From Chaenocephalus aceratus (taxonomy: Eukaryota; Chordata; Actinopteri; Perciformes; Channichthyidae): a stretch of 64,000 nt of DNA. The position numbers and the translations under genes were made by a program. The notes below the pieces were generated by a model. It worked only from the letters and a program-made list of their open reading frames with translations, was not told where the DNA came from and searched no databases. The stretch spans positions 23,252,496-23,316,495 of the forward strand of contig CM043788.1 of NCBI GenBank assembly GCA_023974075.1, in the 5' to 3' direction. Shown here in pieces: positions 36,676-47,743 of the stretch (position 1 is its first letter; each line of letters begins with the position of its first letter).

Positions 36676-37489
36676 TATGAGAGCTGGTCAGAGGGATGCG
36701 TTCAAATATAGTCAGTAATTTGAGGAAATGGCGAAAGCAAATAAAGTTGAGCTCGAAAATCCTCCAGCATCATTGAAGTGTCCGGTTTGGGAACAATTTG
36801 GTTTCGCAGTTATGTACAAGGATGACGGACAAAGACAGGTGGACCGAACCAAAGCTGTTTGTCGGCATTGTTCAACTAAAATTGGTTACGCGGCTGGCAA
36901 TACATCAAACTTGCACACTCATTTGAAAAGGCATCACCCGAATGTGAATATCACCGGTACCAAAAGAAAAAAGACTGAAGTGCAAACCCAACTCCCGCTA
37001 GCATTTGAGCCTCCACCACTCGCAAAAAGTTCAGACCGAGCCAAAGCTATTACAAATGCCAAATATCCTTATGTTGCCATGTTAGCAAAGCGCAACCTGG
37101 CTGTATCTGCTACCTCTGTCCCTAGCAAGAGGGTTTTCTCCACAGCAGGAGACATTGTTAGTGCCAGCAGATCTGCTAATCTAATTTTTCTTAAAAAAAA
37201 ACATGAAAACACAATGACAAGCAAGTCATAATGTCAAACTGGCTGCTTAGGTACTAGTACAGTACAGTTCAAATACAGATTATTTCAGTTCATCGAAATG
37301 CTGCACCTTAATGTTTATTTTATTATATTTTGTATTTATTTGAGTGAATACATTATTCACAGTTTAATAATAATTTAAAAAAAATAATTTATGTTTTGTG
37401 ATGATTTTTTCTGCTGTACCGAACCGAACCGTGACCTAAAAATCGAGGTACGTACCGAACCAAAATGTTTGTGAACCGTTACACCCCTA
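36676..37489 (+). mobile_element. hAT element fragment with a BED-hATC ORF
   Basis: The right end GTGAACCGTTACACCCCTA matches the right end of the complete hAT at 61344-62475. The left terminus expected (TAGNGGTGTAACGG) is not present; the LINE tail at 36580-36675 abuts instead, so the left end is lost or displaced. It carries the ORF at 36728-37231. Confidence 0.75.
36728..37231 (+). CDS. Internally deleted hAT protein: BED zinc finger joined to the hAT C-terminal region (167 aa)
   Basis: The ORF is open for 167 codons from ATG 36728. Residues about 18-64 form a BED-type zinc finger (CPVWEQFGF start, CRHC zinc pair, HTHLKRHH terminal histidines). After a linker (TEVQTQLPLAFEPPP, about residues 78-92), residues about 115-160 match the hAT C-terminal dimerisation region (VAMLAKRNLAVSATSVPSKR then VFSTAGDIVSASRSANLIFL). 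The roughly 400-500 residues between, including the acidic catalytic residues of a normal hAT transposase, are missing, yet the frame is kept. It should be catalytically dead but could still bind transposon ends and dimerise. It lies in the sense orientation within cachd1 intron 1. It could simply be a chance in-frame deletion with no expression. Confidence 0.65.
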   Translation: MAKANKVELENPPASLKCPVWEQFGFAVMYKDDGQRQVDRTKAVCRHCSTKIGYAAGNTSNLHTHLKRHHPNVNITGTKRKKTEVQTQLPLAFEPPPLAKSSDRAKAITNAKYPYVAMLAKRNLAVSATSVPSKRVFSTAGDIVSASRSANLIFLKKKHENTMTSKS

Positions 37490-38489
37490 ATAGGATGTAC
37501 ACACGAAGCCGTTTGGCCCCCCAGCGCGTTCCGTCCGCAGATCTATCCACCTTGGGACCCGTTATCGTTTTAGGGGTCCATTTCCGTTACGGCCTCGTGT
37601 GAACGAATGGGCTATACGAAAGAGAAAAGTAGCGGATACAACCGTTTTCGTTCCCGTGTAAACGGCACATAAATCATAATTAAGATGGCTCATTACCATC
37701 CTTTGTCCTGCAGGAGTGCCAAATGGAGTAACACTACAAAAGTTTGAAGTTAGTTTGATTTCAGACAGACAAGAAGTTAACATTTCTGCAGCGAGGCCCT
37801 CTTGATTTATTTAAAGCTACATTTTTGTTGCATTAACAAGACAAGTTGCTATGGGATCTATGCCAGTTGTCGTAATAAATATCAGTCATGATGATTAATG
37901 TGTACTTAACCTGAAATGTTACTGCCTCTATACTAACTACCAAATAAGAGCGTAAAATATCAACGGATATTACATTTTGACATCTTTGTTCACAGTTTTT
38001 TACAATTCGCCCCTCTCCTCCCTTCTTCTCTCCTCCACCCTACATTCACTCCCATTTTCTCTCACATGTGGAAAGCATTATATACTGTCTGGTGGAGAGG
38101 GATAGCAAACATCCCAGGCGGAGACTGAGAGCCTCTCGGTCGGTGTAGGGGGGGTGGAAGCTGTTGGGATCTGCATGGCCGTGACTCTCTCTCGCTCACT
38201 CTATTTCTCCCTCTCTCGCTCTTTTGGCCACGATATTATTTGGACAAAAGGGGGGTCTTGTTATTTCAGTACCTCAGCACCCGATAGCTGACAGGCTTCA
38301 CCCTCCCACCACAGTGGACGAGACCTTGGTTGAATGAGGCAGAGAAAGATAAAGAAAGTGCATTTAAAGGCTTTTGGTACATTTGGTGTGAATAATATCT
38401 ACAGCATCGGTAGATGTGGGTTTAATACACTCTCTGCTCCTCCCTCTCTAGGGAGTAAATTACATTTGGTAGCTTGGGGAAGTGCAATA

Positions 38490-39183
38490 GCCGCGTTCAC
38501 ACTGCGGTACTTTTCCCACAAAAGTTCATGCGAACTTAGTTCATGCGAACTCTTTAGTTCGCATGAACTAAGTACAGATCGCGTTCACACCAGAAAAAGT
38601 CCCTGGGGGAGGATTAGGCAAATGAAGCCGCTGACGTCACTTCTTCTTCTTCTGCTTTGGGTTTACTGGCAGGCCGCAAACCACTTCACGGCGTATACTG
38701 CCGCCCAAAGTCCCCGGCCGGAAGTCCCCGGAGTTGGGGACTGGCTTCAGTGACAGAAGCTGCTGGGAGTCCCAGCAGCTTCTACTGAAGCCTTCCGAGT
38801 AAATCGCCAGAACGCCGACACCTCCTCATCTCCACCGCTCCCATGTTTTATTTTGTGTTGCCATAAGTTAGTCTCTCTGCGTTTCTGCGCTGGGCTAATG
38901 CTAATGATAATAATGCTAATGCGAGGATAATAAAATGGCGGCTTCACAAAACTTTTTGGGAGTTTTACGGGGCGTGGTTTGCAATTCGCCCAGCCAATCA
39001 GGCATATAGCTCTTTTCTCAAAAAAGAGCCGCTCGAAAGTCCCTGCTAGAGAGCAGGGACTTTCGAGGGGGTAAAAAGGTTCGCATGAACTACTTTTAGT
39101 ACCGGCTCTTTTTGGTGTGAACGCGATCATGAACTAAGTTCGCATGAACCTTTGTGGGAAAAGTACCGCAGTGTGAACGCGGC
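38490..39183. mobile_element. Inverted-repeat DNA element (694 bp) with GCCGCGTTCACAC ends
   Basis: Left end GCCGCGTTCACACTGCGGTA and right end TACCGCAGTGTGAACGCGGC are perfect complements, continuing through CTTTTCCCACAAA / TTTGTGGGAAAAG and GTTCATGCGAAC / GTTCGCATGAAC. A nested palindrome (AGTTCATGCGAACT .. AGTTCGCATGAACT, about 38540-38571) sits inside the left arm. The target duplication is not resolved. No coding capacity. Confidence 0.88.
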
Positions 39184-39984
39184 TTATGACTTTCCTGACC
39201 ATCTTTTAAAAACGTATTGGGATTTTGATGAATGTTTTTAGATCTCTTTCCCCTTTTGCCTGATCAATATTTTGATGCCCTTAGCTAAGTTAAATAATTA
39301 ATGTTAAATAAAAAGCTACTGCTCCTTTATAAATGGCATACCTCATAAGGAAGGGGTGAAAACATTTCATGTGATGGCCAAGAAATAGAATAAGGGCCTC
39401 TTTTTTTGAAAACATTTCCTTTTTTAATAAGTTTCTCCACATTGAAAAGCCATCATCTGCGGTCAATGTGACATATTTGTCCAAGGTCTTGGACTAAGAT
39501 GTTGAAAAGCTTCCAAGTCTTTTCTTTACAGTATGTCCCAAAGTTGGATACTATTTCAGCTGAAACCACCACCACACCCTTACCGCTTAGATCAGGACCC
39601 ACTAGATTACAATGTGCTTTGTTGAATCTTTGTAACTTTTTCAACAAAAAAATTGTGCCCATTGATAGAATAGAAAGCATATAAATGTTGGTACAACATA
39701 ATATCATGTTACTTCATCAGATAGTGTGATTACTTACAGAAGATCCAATACCTTTACTGTCTTTATTCAGTGTTACTCATACTGAAATCAGAAAAGTAGT
39801 AGTTCAGCATATCGGTATGAAAGTGGGGTACACATGGCCTTTCAGTGCTTCTGTAAAGCAGTGCGGCCTGGGATTTAGAAAACAAACGTGGTGCTGTTTT
39901 ATCCATTACAGCTTAAGGTCACATCAACATGACAACATTTCCTCCCAAACCCCATCCCCTCAGGAAGCCTTTGCCTCCTGTCAG

Positions 39985-40058
39985 GTCATCATTGTAAATA
40001 AGAATTTGTTCTTAATTGATTTTCCTGGATAAATAAAGGTTCTACTACTACTACAACC
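39985..40058 (+). mobile_element. 3' end of a non-LTR retrotransposon
   Basis: TAAATAAGAATTTGTTCTTA then GATAAATAAAGGTTC and a short CTA/ACT tail is a common fish LINE 3' terminus. Only the end is recognisable. Confidence 0.5.
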
Positions 40059-40745
40059 ACATTTTTATCAAGATATAAAAACTAGGAATCATTTCTGCAT
40101 GTGGCAGCAATCCTTCCTATTCTTCATGTGCACATAAAGGTCTATAAGCACACAAATACACAGTATAGAAGATTTAAAATGGAGCGCAGTAGATCAAACC
40201 TATGAGGTGCTGGCTGCAAACTCTCCGCACTAACTCAGTCTGTGGGCCGGGGCTTTGGAGCCATTGCCTGGGGTTGTCCTTTAGTCTGATTCAAGTGAAT
40301 GAAATTGACCCCTGCCCCCTCTAAATGCAGCAGTTGGCAGACACTGACGGCCGGTCATTGAATTAACAAACCTGCTCCACTGGATTGAAATAGAGATGCA
40401 CTTCATTAGCAAGGGTTTGGTTTCTCTATGGCCATGATCTAGACATGTAGAGATCCACATTAACCATGTCTCCTCATATTTAACCCCTCCTTTTTTATTT
40501 TTTCGTTGCGGCATTGTCCAAGTGCAGGATTTTCTTGGCACAAGTTGTCCATTCAACAAGCTTTAATATGTTTTTTTTTTAATTATTTGATATAAGATAT
40601 TGATACTCTTTATATATCCCCAAAATCTGAAGTTAGTTTACTTCAAATTTACACTAAAATGGCCATATAACCTAAATCGTTTGACTTTTGTGCTTCACTG
40701 GAAAGAATGTTGGAATATCTATTTCTTAACAAAATGTAAACTATA

Positions 40746-41463
40746 GAGAACCACAGTGACGCGTCCTAAAACCCGGATGTAAACTCCTTCCGGTTCCTTC
40801 TTCAAAAACCAATGCAATTTCTCCATAGGATTTTGGAAAATAGCTCGAAATAAGGTCTGTGGTTGACACACATTTAAGAAACGGATCACGTTTTGTTCAG
40901 CCGGATAATATCCACATGTCTACACTACTTTTATATTTTATAATCATAAATCTAGTCGCAAGAAGCAAAATGCTAACGTTATGCTATAAACGAAATACAG
41001 CAGGGTCGCTACTTCAACCTCACGCCAACTTAAGGTCCATATTAAAAACTACAGATTCTAAATTGTACAAGTTGAAGGATTTGTTATAACAGTTTGCAAG
41101 AGTGCAGGTACTTGCTTTCAAGCAGAACAGGGCAAACAAACTTAGCGGGAATGTTTACGTTTTTGGTGTAATGACGTACAACGGCCTCGACAACTTCTGT
41201 AGTCCTATTCAGCCACTTGTTAACAACCATCGTTTTTCAGACACGTAAACTCTTCAAAAATCACCAGTGGGGTCACTGCTGATGTATTTAATGTCGTAGA
41301 ACAAAACGTGATCTGTCTCTTCAATTTGTGTCAACCACAGACCTTATTTCAAGCTATTTTCCAAAATCCTATGGAGAAAATGCATTGCTTTTTGTCGAAG
41401 GAACCGAAAGTGGTAAAAATGTTAACTTACTTCCGGGTTTTAGGACGCGTCACTGCGGTTCTC
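40746..41463. mobile_element. Fold-back element with about 150-bp inverted arms
   Basis: The left arm (40746-40898) and right arm (41299-41463) are complementary along almost their full length. Matching blocks include GACGCGTCCTAAAACCCGG / CCGGGTTTTAGGACGCGTC, ATAGGATTTTGGAAAATAGC / GCTATTTTCCAAAATCCTAT and GATCACGTTTTGTTC / GAACAAAACGTGATC. TA lies at both outer edges (40744-40745, 41464-41465) and may be a TA target duplication. No transposase; the 400-bp loop shows no gene. Confidence 0.88.
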
Positions 41464-41465
41464 TA

Positions 41466-43031
41466 TTAAGATTACATTAATTTTACCCTCTAAGAAACTG
41501 CTTTTTTTTCACAATCTGTAACCTAACAATTCTTCAATAAAAAGAATGCAAAGCCATGCTTTTATCAGGTCAATTTGCACATGCACTGCCTTGACTTTAG
41601 CTTAGAATTTTTTTTTTGTGGCTCAGTGGAAAGATACACCAGAGCCAGACTAGCATATTATCTGGTTCCTAATTGATCGTAGGTTGTGTTTTGTGCAGTA
41701 ATAATTGACAGGAAGCTCAGTGAATCCTTTTAAAAAGCTTTTCTAAGGTTTGGTTACTTCACCACGTTCATCCCTGTAGAAAAATAGATTATTACAAAAT
41801 GTTCTTCTTCTGTTCTGCTCTGTGTAATGGAGCTGTAAAGAGCAGGTGCAATTATTTTCAGACTTCTCTTGTTGTATTGCAAAAATACAATCTCTCTCCA
41901 TCTTTTCCAGTCCCCTGCTCCCTGACTCTGCTTTGTAGTGTTCAGAAAAAAAGATGGAAGGGCACGGTTGGGGATGCAGACATGGCAATAGGTCTAGGAA
42001 AAAGTTTTTAAAAAAACACAACACAGACGCACATCAGAGGCGAAGCTCTGTTGCCGCGTCCCCGGCTCCAGCTCTTTGTAGTGCAATGAGCGGAGAGTTG
42101 GCAGGGGGCAGGGAGGGAGGGAGGGAGGAAAAGCCAAGGGGGATAAAGCACTGAAGGAAGGAGGGAGGCTGAGCTATATACCAGCAGCATGGAGGAAGCA
42201 GCAGTTACTCTCCCTTGGGCTTTATGCTTTTATCTGTCAGTTGTATAGAAACCAATCTCTCAGGCTCCAAAACATCCACACTGCAGCCAAATGTGAAATG
42301 TGAATGTGAAACGTGTGTGAGAAGTTCACACACGTTTCCTTCAATGAGAAGCCTGTAAAGACGGATAAGGCGTCGATGAGCCTCACATACATGGGCCTGG
42401 GCCTGTGCGTAGCCAGCATTCACAGTCACATTGGCACAGTCACTTTGACTTGCTCACACGTATTTAAGGTGTGACCATGTTGCTGTTTTCTGCCCTCCAG
42501 TGTGTTCACAGATAAACCGTGTACCAATAATCAACAAGCCCTAAAGCCAGGATTAATTGGGTGTGTGTGGTTGTGTGTATGTTTTCGTGTGTACATGCCG
42601 TCTAGTCCAATTCCAAATTAGTGTGGCTGACTGCTCCTCTCTGCTCTTTGAAGATGGGGGAATTGCCAATAGGTGTGTTCCCAATGCTGCCAATGCAGTT
42701 GGCCTCTTCTTCCTCTCTTTTTGCTTTTCTTTCCTCCCCTTTGCTCTCTCTTGCCATTGTCTGCTCCATTCCCCCTGCTCTTCCTCTCTGTTACCCCGTA
42801 TCTCTGTGCCTGTTTCTCCATTCCCTTCCCCTAAAAACATTCACAAGTGGCTCTTGAAGTCTCTTCGTCTTTAGTCTGGGATTGTCAGTCATGTGCCTGG
42901 ATTTTATTCTCTGCCTCACTCAGAACAGAAGAGTCTCTTTAAAAGGAGAAGAGCCTCTTGGGGTAGTTTATAGAATCTCCTAGGAGAGCCTTGCAGAAGA
43001 GCTGGAGGGGCAGGCCCAATTAATTGAATGC

Positions 43032-43072
<41 letters not shown>

Positions 43073-46000
43073 AGGGTTCCCATGCTGTAGCTGATACAAC
43101 AGAGTGCCAAAAAACCGAAACTAAATTCTAAGGTTTGTTTTTTAAGTGGGACCCGAAACAGCAATGGTCTATGTAATTCTGCTCAATCTTCAACCTCCTA
43201 TTTTACCTTAATTGAGAGGGTACCAAGTTAAGTTATAATCTTTGGAAGGGATCAAACGATAAGTCAGTTATTTTGCAACCAAATTCCACTGCTACAACTA
43301 ATACTACTGTGTACCAGAACAAAACACAGGTTCTTATATTTATCGGAGTTTGAGCTTTGACTGAGGTTCAGTCATTCATGTGAACCACTCGCCTGTGCTC
43401 AGGATTAACCTCAAGGTGGATGGATTTAAAAAGTGGCCTAATGAGACAAGGGCTGTTGCTCTTTGATCAATGGACTTTGAGCAGTTTGAATGCATTTCTG
43501 GTGAGCTTAATGTTGAGAAAGCTGCTTGGATTTTGGTCCAGTAAAATATTTTATTTTAAAGGGGCCCTGTGGAGATTTATTGTACATAAACAATAGTTTA
43601 GTTTACATTGAGTGAATCACCAAAAGGCATTGTGTGTATCCTTGAGGTCTAACCAACACGTTGACTGTATTTCCTCCCTCACAAAACACAAGCAAAGCTG
43701 ATTTTATTTATTTATAATTCAGTATTGCTTACTTCCATGATTACTAGACTTCAGTATTTTCCCCTGCTATGGCAGCACATCCTGCTACATTAACTGTTGA
43801 TTATTTGAAAACATAGTATTACACCAATAGTAAGACTTTATTGTGTCTGTTCTGCCAAGCACTATATGGAGGTTGCTATAGCTACCAGGTGTGTACCCCT
43901 GATGCCGTGCGGTTGTCTCTGTGTATCTCTCTTCTGGTGTGAATGTGTCTGTGAACATTTGGGTGTTTGATTATGGGTCAGGGGAGGCCACGGGTTCACG
44001 GTGGCCCAGGCAGCCTCAGGCCTCTCGGGTTTCAGAGCTGAGCATTCCTCCCCGGCTGCTCCATAGCTGTGAAAACCGCAAAGCAGCTCCAACAACAAAC
44101 ACCCGAGGCACTGGGGGAAAGACAGCTAACCTGTGGCTAATCAACAACAGGAGTTTTCTCTCTCGTCTGGGTTTGTCCCCCATTTTCATAATCGCTGGCT
44201 AAATGGAAGCAAAGTGTCTTTTTCCATTCCAGAGCTTATCTCCCTCCCCATTTTCGTCATTTTTCTTAGTGTTTTGAGAGCACATGACTCCTGCTAAGCA
44301 GTGGCAGCTCTGTTTGTGTGTGTTTGTCTGTGTTTATTTGACGGCTCTACAGCTTTGGACCTTCTTTTTTCTGCTAAAAACGTGGTGGAACACTAAACTG
44401 CTGGGCTTGTTTTTGCACTTTTTGAATGATTTGGAAGTAAAATATGTAGCAGTGTGTAATGTATGTGTTTTTGTTTGTCTGTGTGTGTATGTGTCAATAC
44501 ACTGTCAGAATAGCACTTCTCAGTGAGTCTCATGCTTCTGTTAAATGAAAGGAATATGTTCCCAAACAACTGCTGACTCCATTCAGACGATCAGGATTAA
44601 AACAATTAGCTCTGTGTTTTGTTTACATTACACATAATTACATTTTCCCAAATTACATTTGATTCCTAATCTGCAAGAGCGTTAACTGAATAGTCTAATT
44701 ATGGCCCAGATGAGGGCATTACAAAGATTTTGCATTGTAGCATGTATGTATTTGCAATTTTGCATCTTTGTTTCTCTGTGTGGTTTTGCTTGAGAGGCAA
44801 CTTTTTTGATTAATGGTTTACATTTCTAAGCAAAACTTGTAAACATGGTCTGGTTTAAGCTTCTTAAATCTGTGCTGGTTCTTTCTTCCTTATAGTAACC
44901 TCATGATCTCTGTGGCTGGTATTCTGGAAAATATAAATCCCAACTTTTGGCTGATGTTTTAAATCAAATTTAGTAATGGCTATACTTTCTATATGGTGGT
45001 ATTACGCTTGATTTCTTTGCAAAAATAGTAAGGTATTTATTTGATTAAGAAGCCTTGTATAAATTAGGTTCTGTGAAGGAGGCTTACATATATTGAAGGA
45101 ACTTCCAACCTTGCCCTTAAGCTGTATGAAACAGAGAAACTATGTTTTGTACTGCTGAAATGTAGATCTGTTAGAAGGTACCAACGGCTAGTCAGTCACC
45201 TCCAGGTTGTATGGATGCATTATGGGAATATATTGGTGTCCTGTGGAATTTGTCTAACAAAAACTGTGGACAGGAAATAGTGGCTGTGTGGAACTACGCA
45301 ATTGAAGGCTTTGTGAGCAGTCGGGCGACTTACAGTGAAACATCTGCCTACCTGCTGCCTGAACACAAACATTAGTTTTACTCTGTTGGTAGCTGCCACA
45401 CAGTGCTGCTTGCTGTGTTTGGAAAGGGAGTTAGGAAGTAAAAGAAAGAGGGAAAATGTTTAGCTGATGGGACTCAGGGGACCATCTGAAACAAGCTGTG
45501 TGTGTGTTATTCAGGCAGTTTTTGAAATGTGTTTCTGGAGCTCTCTTTGTGTGTGTAATGGCTGAGGTCACACCAGGACTCATTTTCTCCATGCCCTAAT
45601 GTAGCACTCCACTTCCTATTCACTTTACAATATAGTCAGGGACTATTAAAATGTTTCTGTCTGTAAGTTGAATATAGAAATGTTACATTACTTTGTGATT
45701 AGTTACTCAACATTCAGACAGGTGACGCATTTTCCTCCAGTCCTAGAAATTGATGTAAATGACAGAACCCTTCTGTCTGCGTCTATGTTGCTTGTTTTGG
45801 AAGAAATCTAGGTTTATCGTTCATGTTCGTTTTTGCAAATTTACATTAGGCAGAGTTTATGAAGCAAATTATAATGAATTTCCTCCATTGAATAACGGAG
45901 CTAGTTTAGTAAAACCAGCTCGACTTGTTGCAGATTCCTGAAGGTATTTAGCCTACCGCATAAAAAACGTCCCTTTAATCAAGTTGCGTTTGACGTCATG

Positions 46001-46344
46001 TCGTGCCATGTTAAACCATTGTATAACAAGGCACACGTAAATGCAATCAAGGGTAAATCCATCATTTACTTGTCAAAATAACTTTATCTGTGCCAGATCA
46101 CATTAACCTAGAAGAAATTGATCAGGTGTGATAGGCAAAGGGTTGGTTACACAACAGTGTTGTTTCCGTGTCTGTTGGCAGTTTATTCTAATGGATTTTT
46201 AACAGCCATGAAAGGGTATCAAACTCCACTATTTACTTGATGCATAAACATGTTTATTTCTCTGCAAAGTCTCCTATTTCTTTTAAAAAACAAGTGTATC
46301 ATATACATGTGTGTATGTCAAGTGGTTGCTTTACAGTGATGGCC
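41466..46344. other. Unique intronic sequence, no gene recognised
   Basis: Within cachd1 intron 1. It contains the short TA array listed separately but no recognisable exon, RNA gene or transposon terminus. Several ORFs of 60-105 codons are low-complexity or frame shadows. Confidence 0.5.
43038..43070. repeat. (TA)n microsatellite
   Basis: Sixteen TA units preceded by a short TG tract. Confidence 0.95.
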
Positions 46345-46348
46345 TTAA

Positions 46349-46876
46349 AGGGGACCTATCATGCAAAATGCACTTTTGTACGTCTTTTATACATGAATAT
46401 GTGTCCCCGGTGTGTCAGGGAACTCACCAAATGTCAGAAAACACAACCCTCTCTCTTTTCCTCCATACCCAAAATCTCTAAAAACGGGGCTGCAACGGAT
46501 CTGATACAGACTGATACAGATTGGAAATATCTCTGACGTCAGAAACAAGGAGCTCCGCCTATATGGGCAACTCTCCACCAATCAGGGGAATGAGAGGTTG
46601 TCGTGGTAGGTAACAGCATGGTAACAGCATGGTAACAGCATGGTAACATGACGCTCGTGCCTCGCCCCCCTCCTTTGCAGGGGGGGCGAGTTCAGCTGCA
46701 GCTCATTTGCCACAGAATCAGCCCTTGCAAAAACAGGGCTGGAAAAGAGCAAATAGAGCGAAATGAGGCATGGCTAAAATGCTTTTGTTTGATTTTGAAA
46801 AAAAAACTTCACAGACATGTTTTATATAGGTATGGCCCTACAATATATTATTAAAATATAGCATGATGGGTCCACT
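46349..46876. mobile_element. TTAA-flanked non-autonomous element, family AGGGGACC (528 bp)
   Basis: Inverted ends AGGGGACCTATCATGC and GCATGATGGGTCCACT (one end slightly diverged) are flanked by TTAA at 46345-46348 and 46877-46880. It belongs to the same family and has the same orientation as the copy at 53213-53908. A small direct array of GGTAACAGCAT lies near 46611-46646. It lies about 500 bp upstream of cachd1 exon 2. Confidence 0.85.
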
Positions 46877-46939
46877 TTAAATAAAGCCCCATCAAAATAA
46901 AGAATACAAGTTAATGAAATAATCTGAAGCCTTGTGATA

Positions 46940-47060
46940 ATCATGAATCTTGACACATTTTGGTCTGCACCCAAATGTAATGCAAATTGCTGGCGGCAGC
47001 TTCATTATAGCCGGTCTGATTAATTGGCATATATGGCACGCAGCCACAAACACTCCTGGT
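46940..47060. promoter_or_regulatory. Possible enhancer-like segment upstream of exon 2
   Basis: Non-repetitive sequence holding an exact POU octamer ATGCAAAT (46980-46987) and a homeodomain-type TAATTGG (47021-47027) within 50 bp. This is suggestive only; no alignment was possible and such motifs occur by chance. Confidence 0.2.
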
Positions 47061-47376
47061 CTGACTGGATTTCTTTGAAACCGCAGTCATGCCACCGAAC
47101 ATAAAGAGCCGGGAGTGCTTGAACATATTGTTTGCCTTTTCACATAATGCAATAGTTTGTAAATTCCAACAGGGAAAATACTTTCGGATGTATTCCTTGA
47201 GTGTTAATAACAAAGGGTTTCTGCTCAGCAACACCTGGTAGAAAAATATATCACTATAAAGAAACCCTGCCAATATTCTTCCTCAGGAGATGGTTTCATT
47301 ATTGAGCCAGATCTTCTGCATTCCTCCTTATCTAACCTCAGCGTCTCTTCTTCTCTCTCTCTCCGTCTCCCTACAG

Positions 47377-47439
47377 AGGATTTTCAACTCGTTTGTGTAC
47401 ACTGAGAAGACTTCAAACGGAGAGACGGAAGTGCAGCAG
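47377..47439 (+). CDS. cachd1: cachd1 coding exon 2 (63 nt, phase 0-0)
   Basis: Encodes 21 residues, RIFNSFVYTEKTSNGETEVQ plus Q, which directly continue exon 1 (..GVFTMQ) in the known CACHD1 N-terminal ectodomain. The acceptor is a strong pyrimidine tract (TTCTCTCTCTCTCCGTCTCC) ending CTACAG at 47376; the donor CAG/GTGAGT follows at 47440. Both ends are phase 0, so skipping the exon would remove 21 residues and keep the frame. A 276-bp GT array starts 26 nt into the following intron. The exon is not reported by simple ORF length but is clear from splice sites and family match. Confidence 0.92.
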
Positions 47440-47461
47440 GTGAGTTACAAAGGCTTTCCCT

Positions 47462-47743
<282 letters not shown>

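Larger units (their letters stand above)
36018..37668. repeat. Composite fold-back repeat related to 34777-35712
   Basis: The left side (about 36030: CCCATTTACACGTG) pairs with the right side (CGTGTAAACGG near 37656). The segment 36012-36330 is an inverted relative of 35430-35700: both carry a GTACTACAGC/GCTGTAGTAC block, GGCCCGGCATATG/CATATGCCGGGCC, and GAATAAACAGAAGGGCAACC or its complement. Right-hand sequence 37507-37580 (AGCCGTTTGGCCC, CGCAGATCTA, CCTTGGGACCCGTTATCG) is the complement of 34857-34935. A LINE tail and a hAT fragment lie inside. Boundaries are approximate. Confidence 0.6.
9154..47376 (+). other. cachd1: cachd1 intron 1 (about 38.2 kb)
   Basis: Begins with GTAAAC after exon 1 and ends with a pyrimidine-rich tract and CTACAG before exon 2. 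It holds most of the mobile DNA in the window (listed individually). The stretches 9154-12194, 13484-13976, 14677-16370, 22552-30963, 31649-32749, 33714-34776, 37669-38489, 39184-40745 and 41464-46344 show no gene; they are mostly AT-rich and apparently unique apart from small repeats. A large first intron near the promoter is a usual place for enhancers, but none is demonstrable without alignment. Confidence 0.85.
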
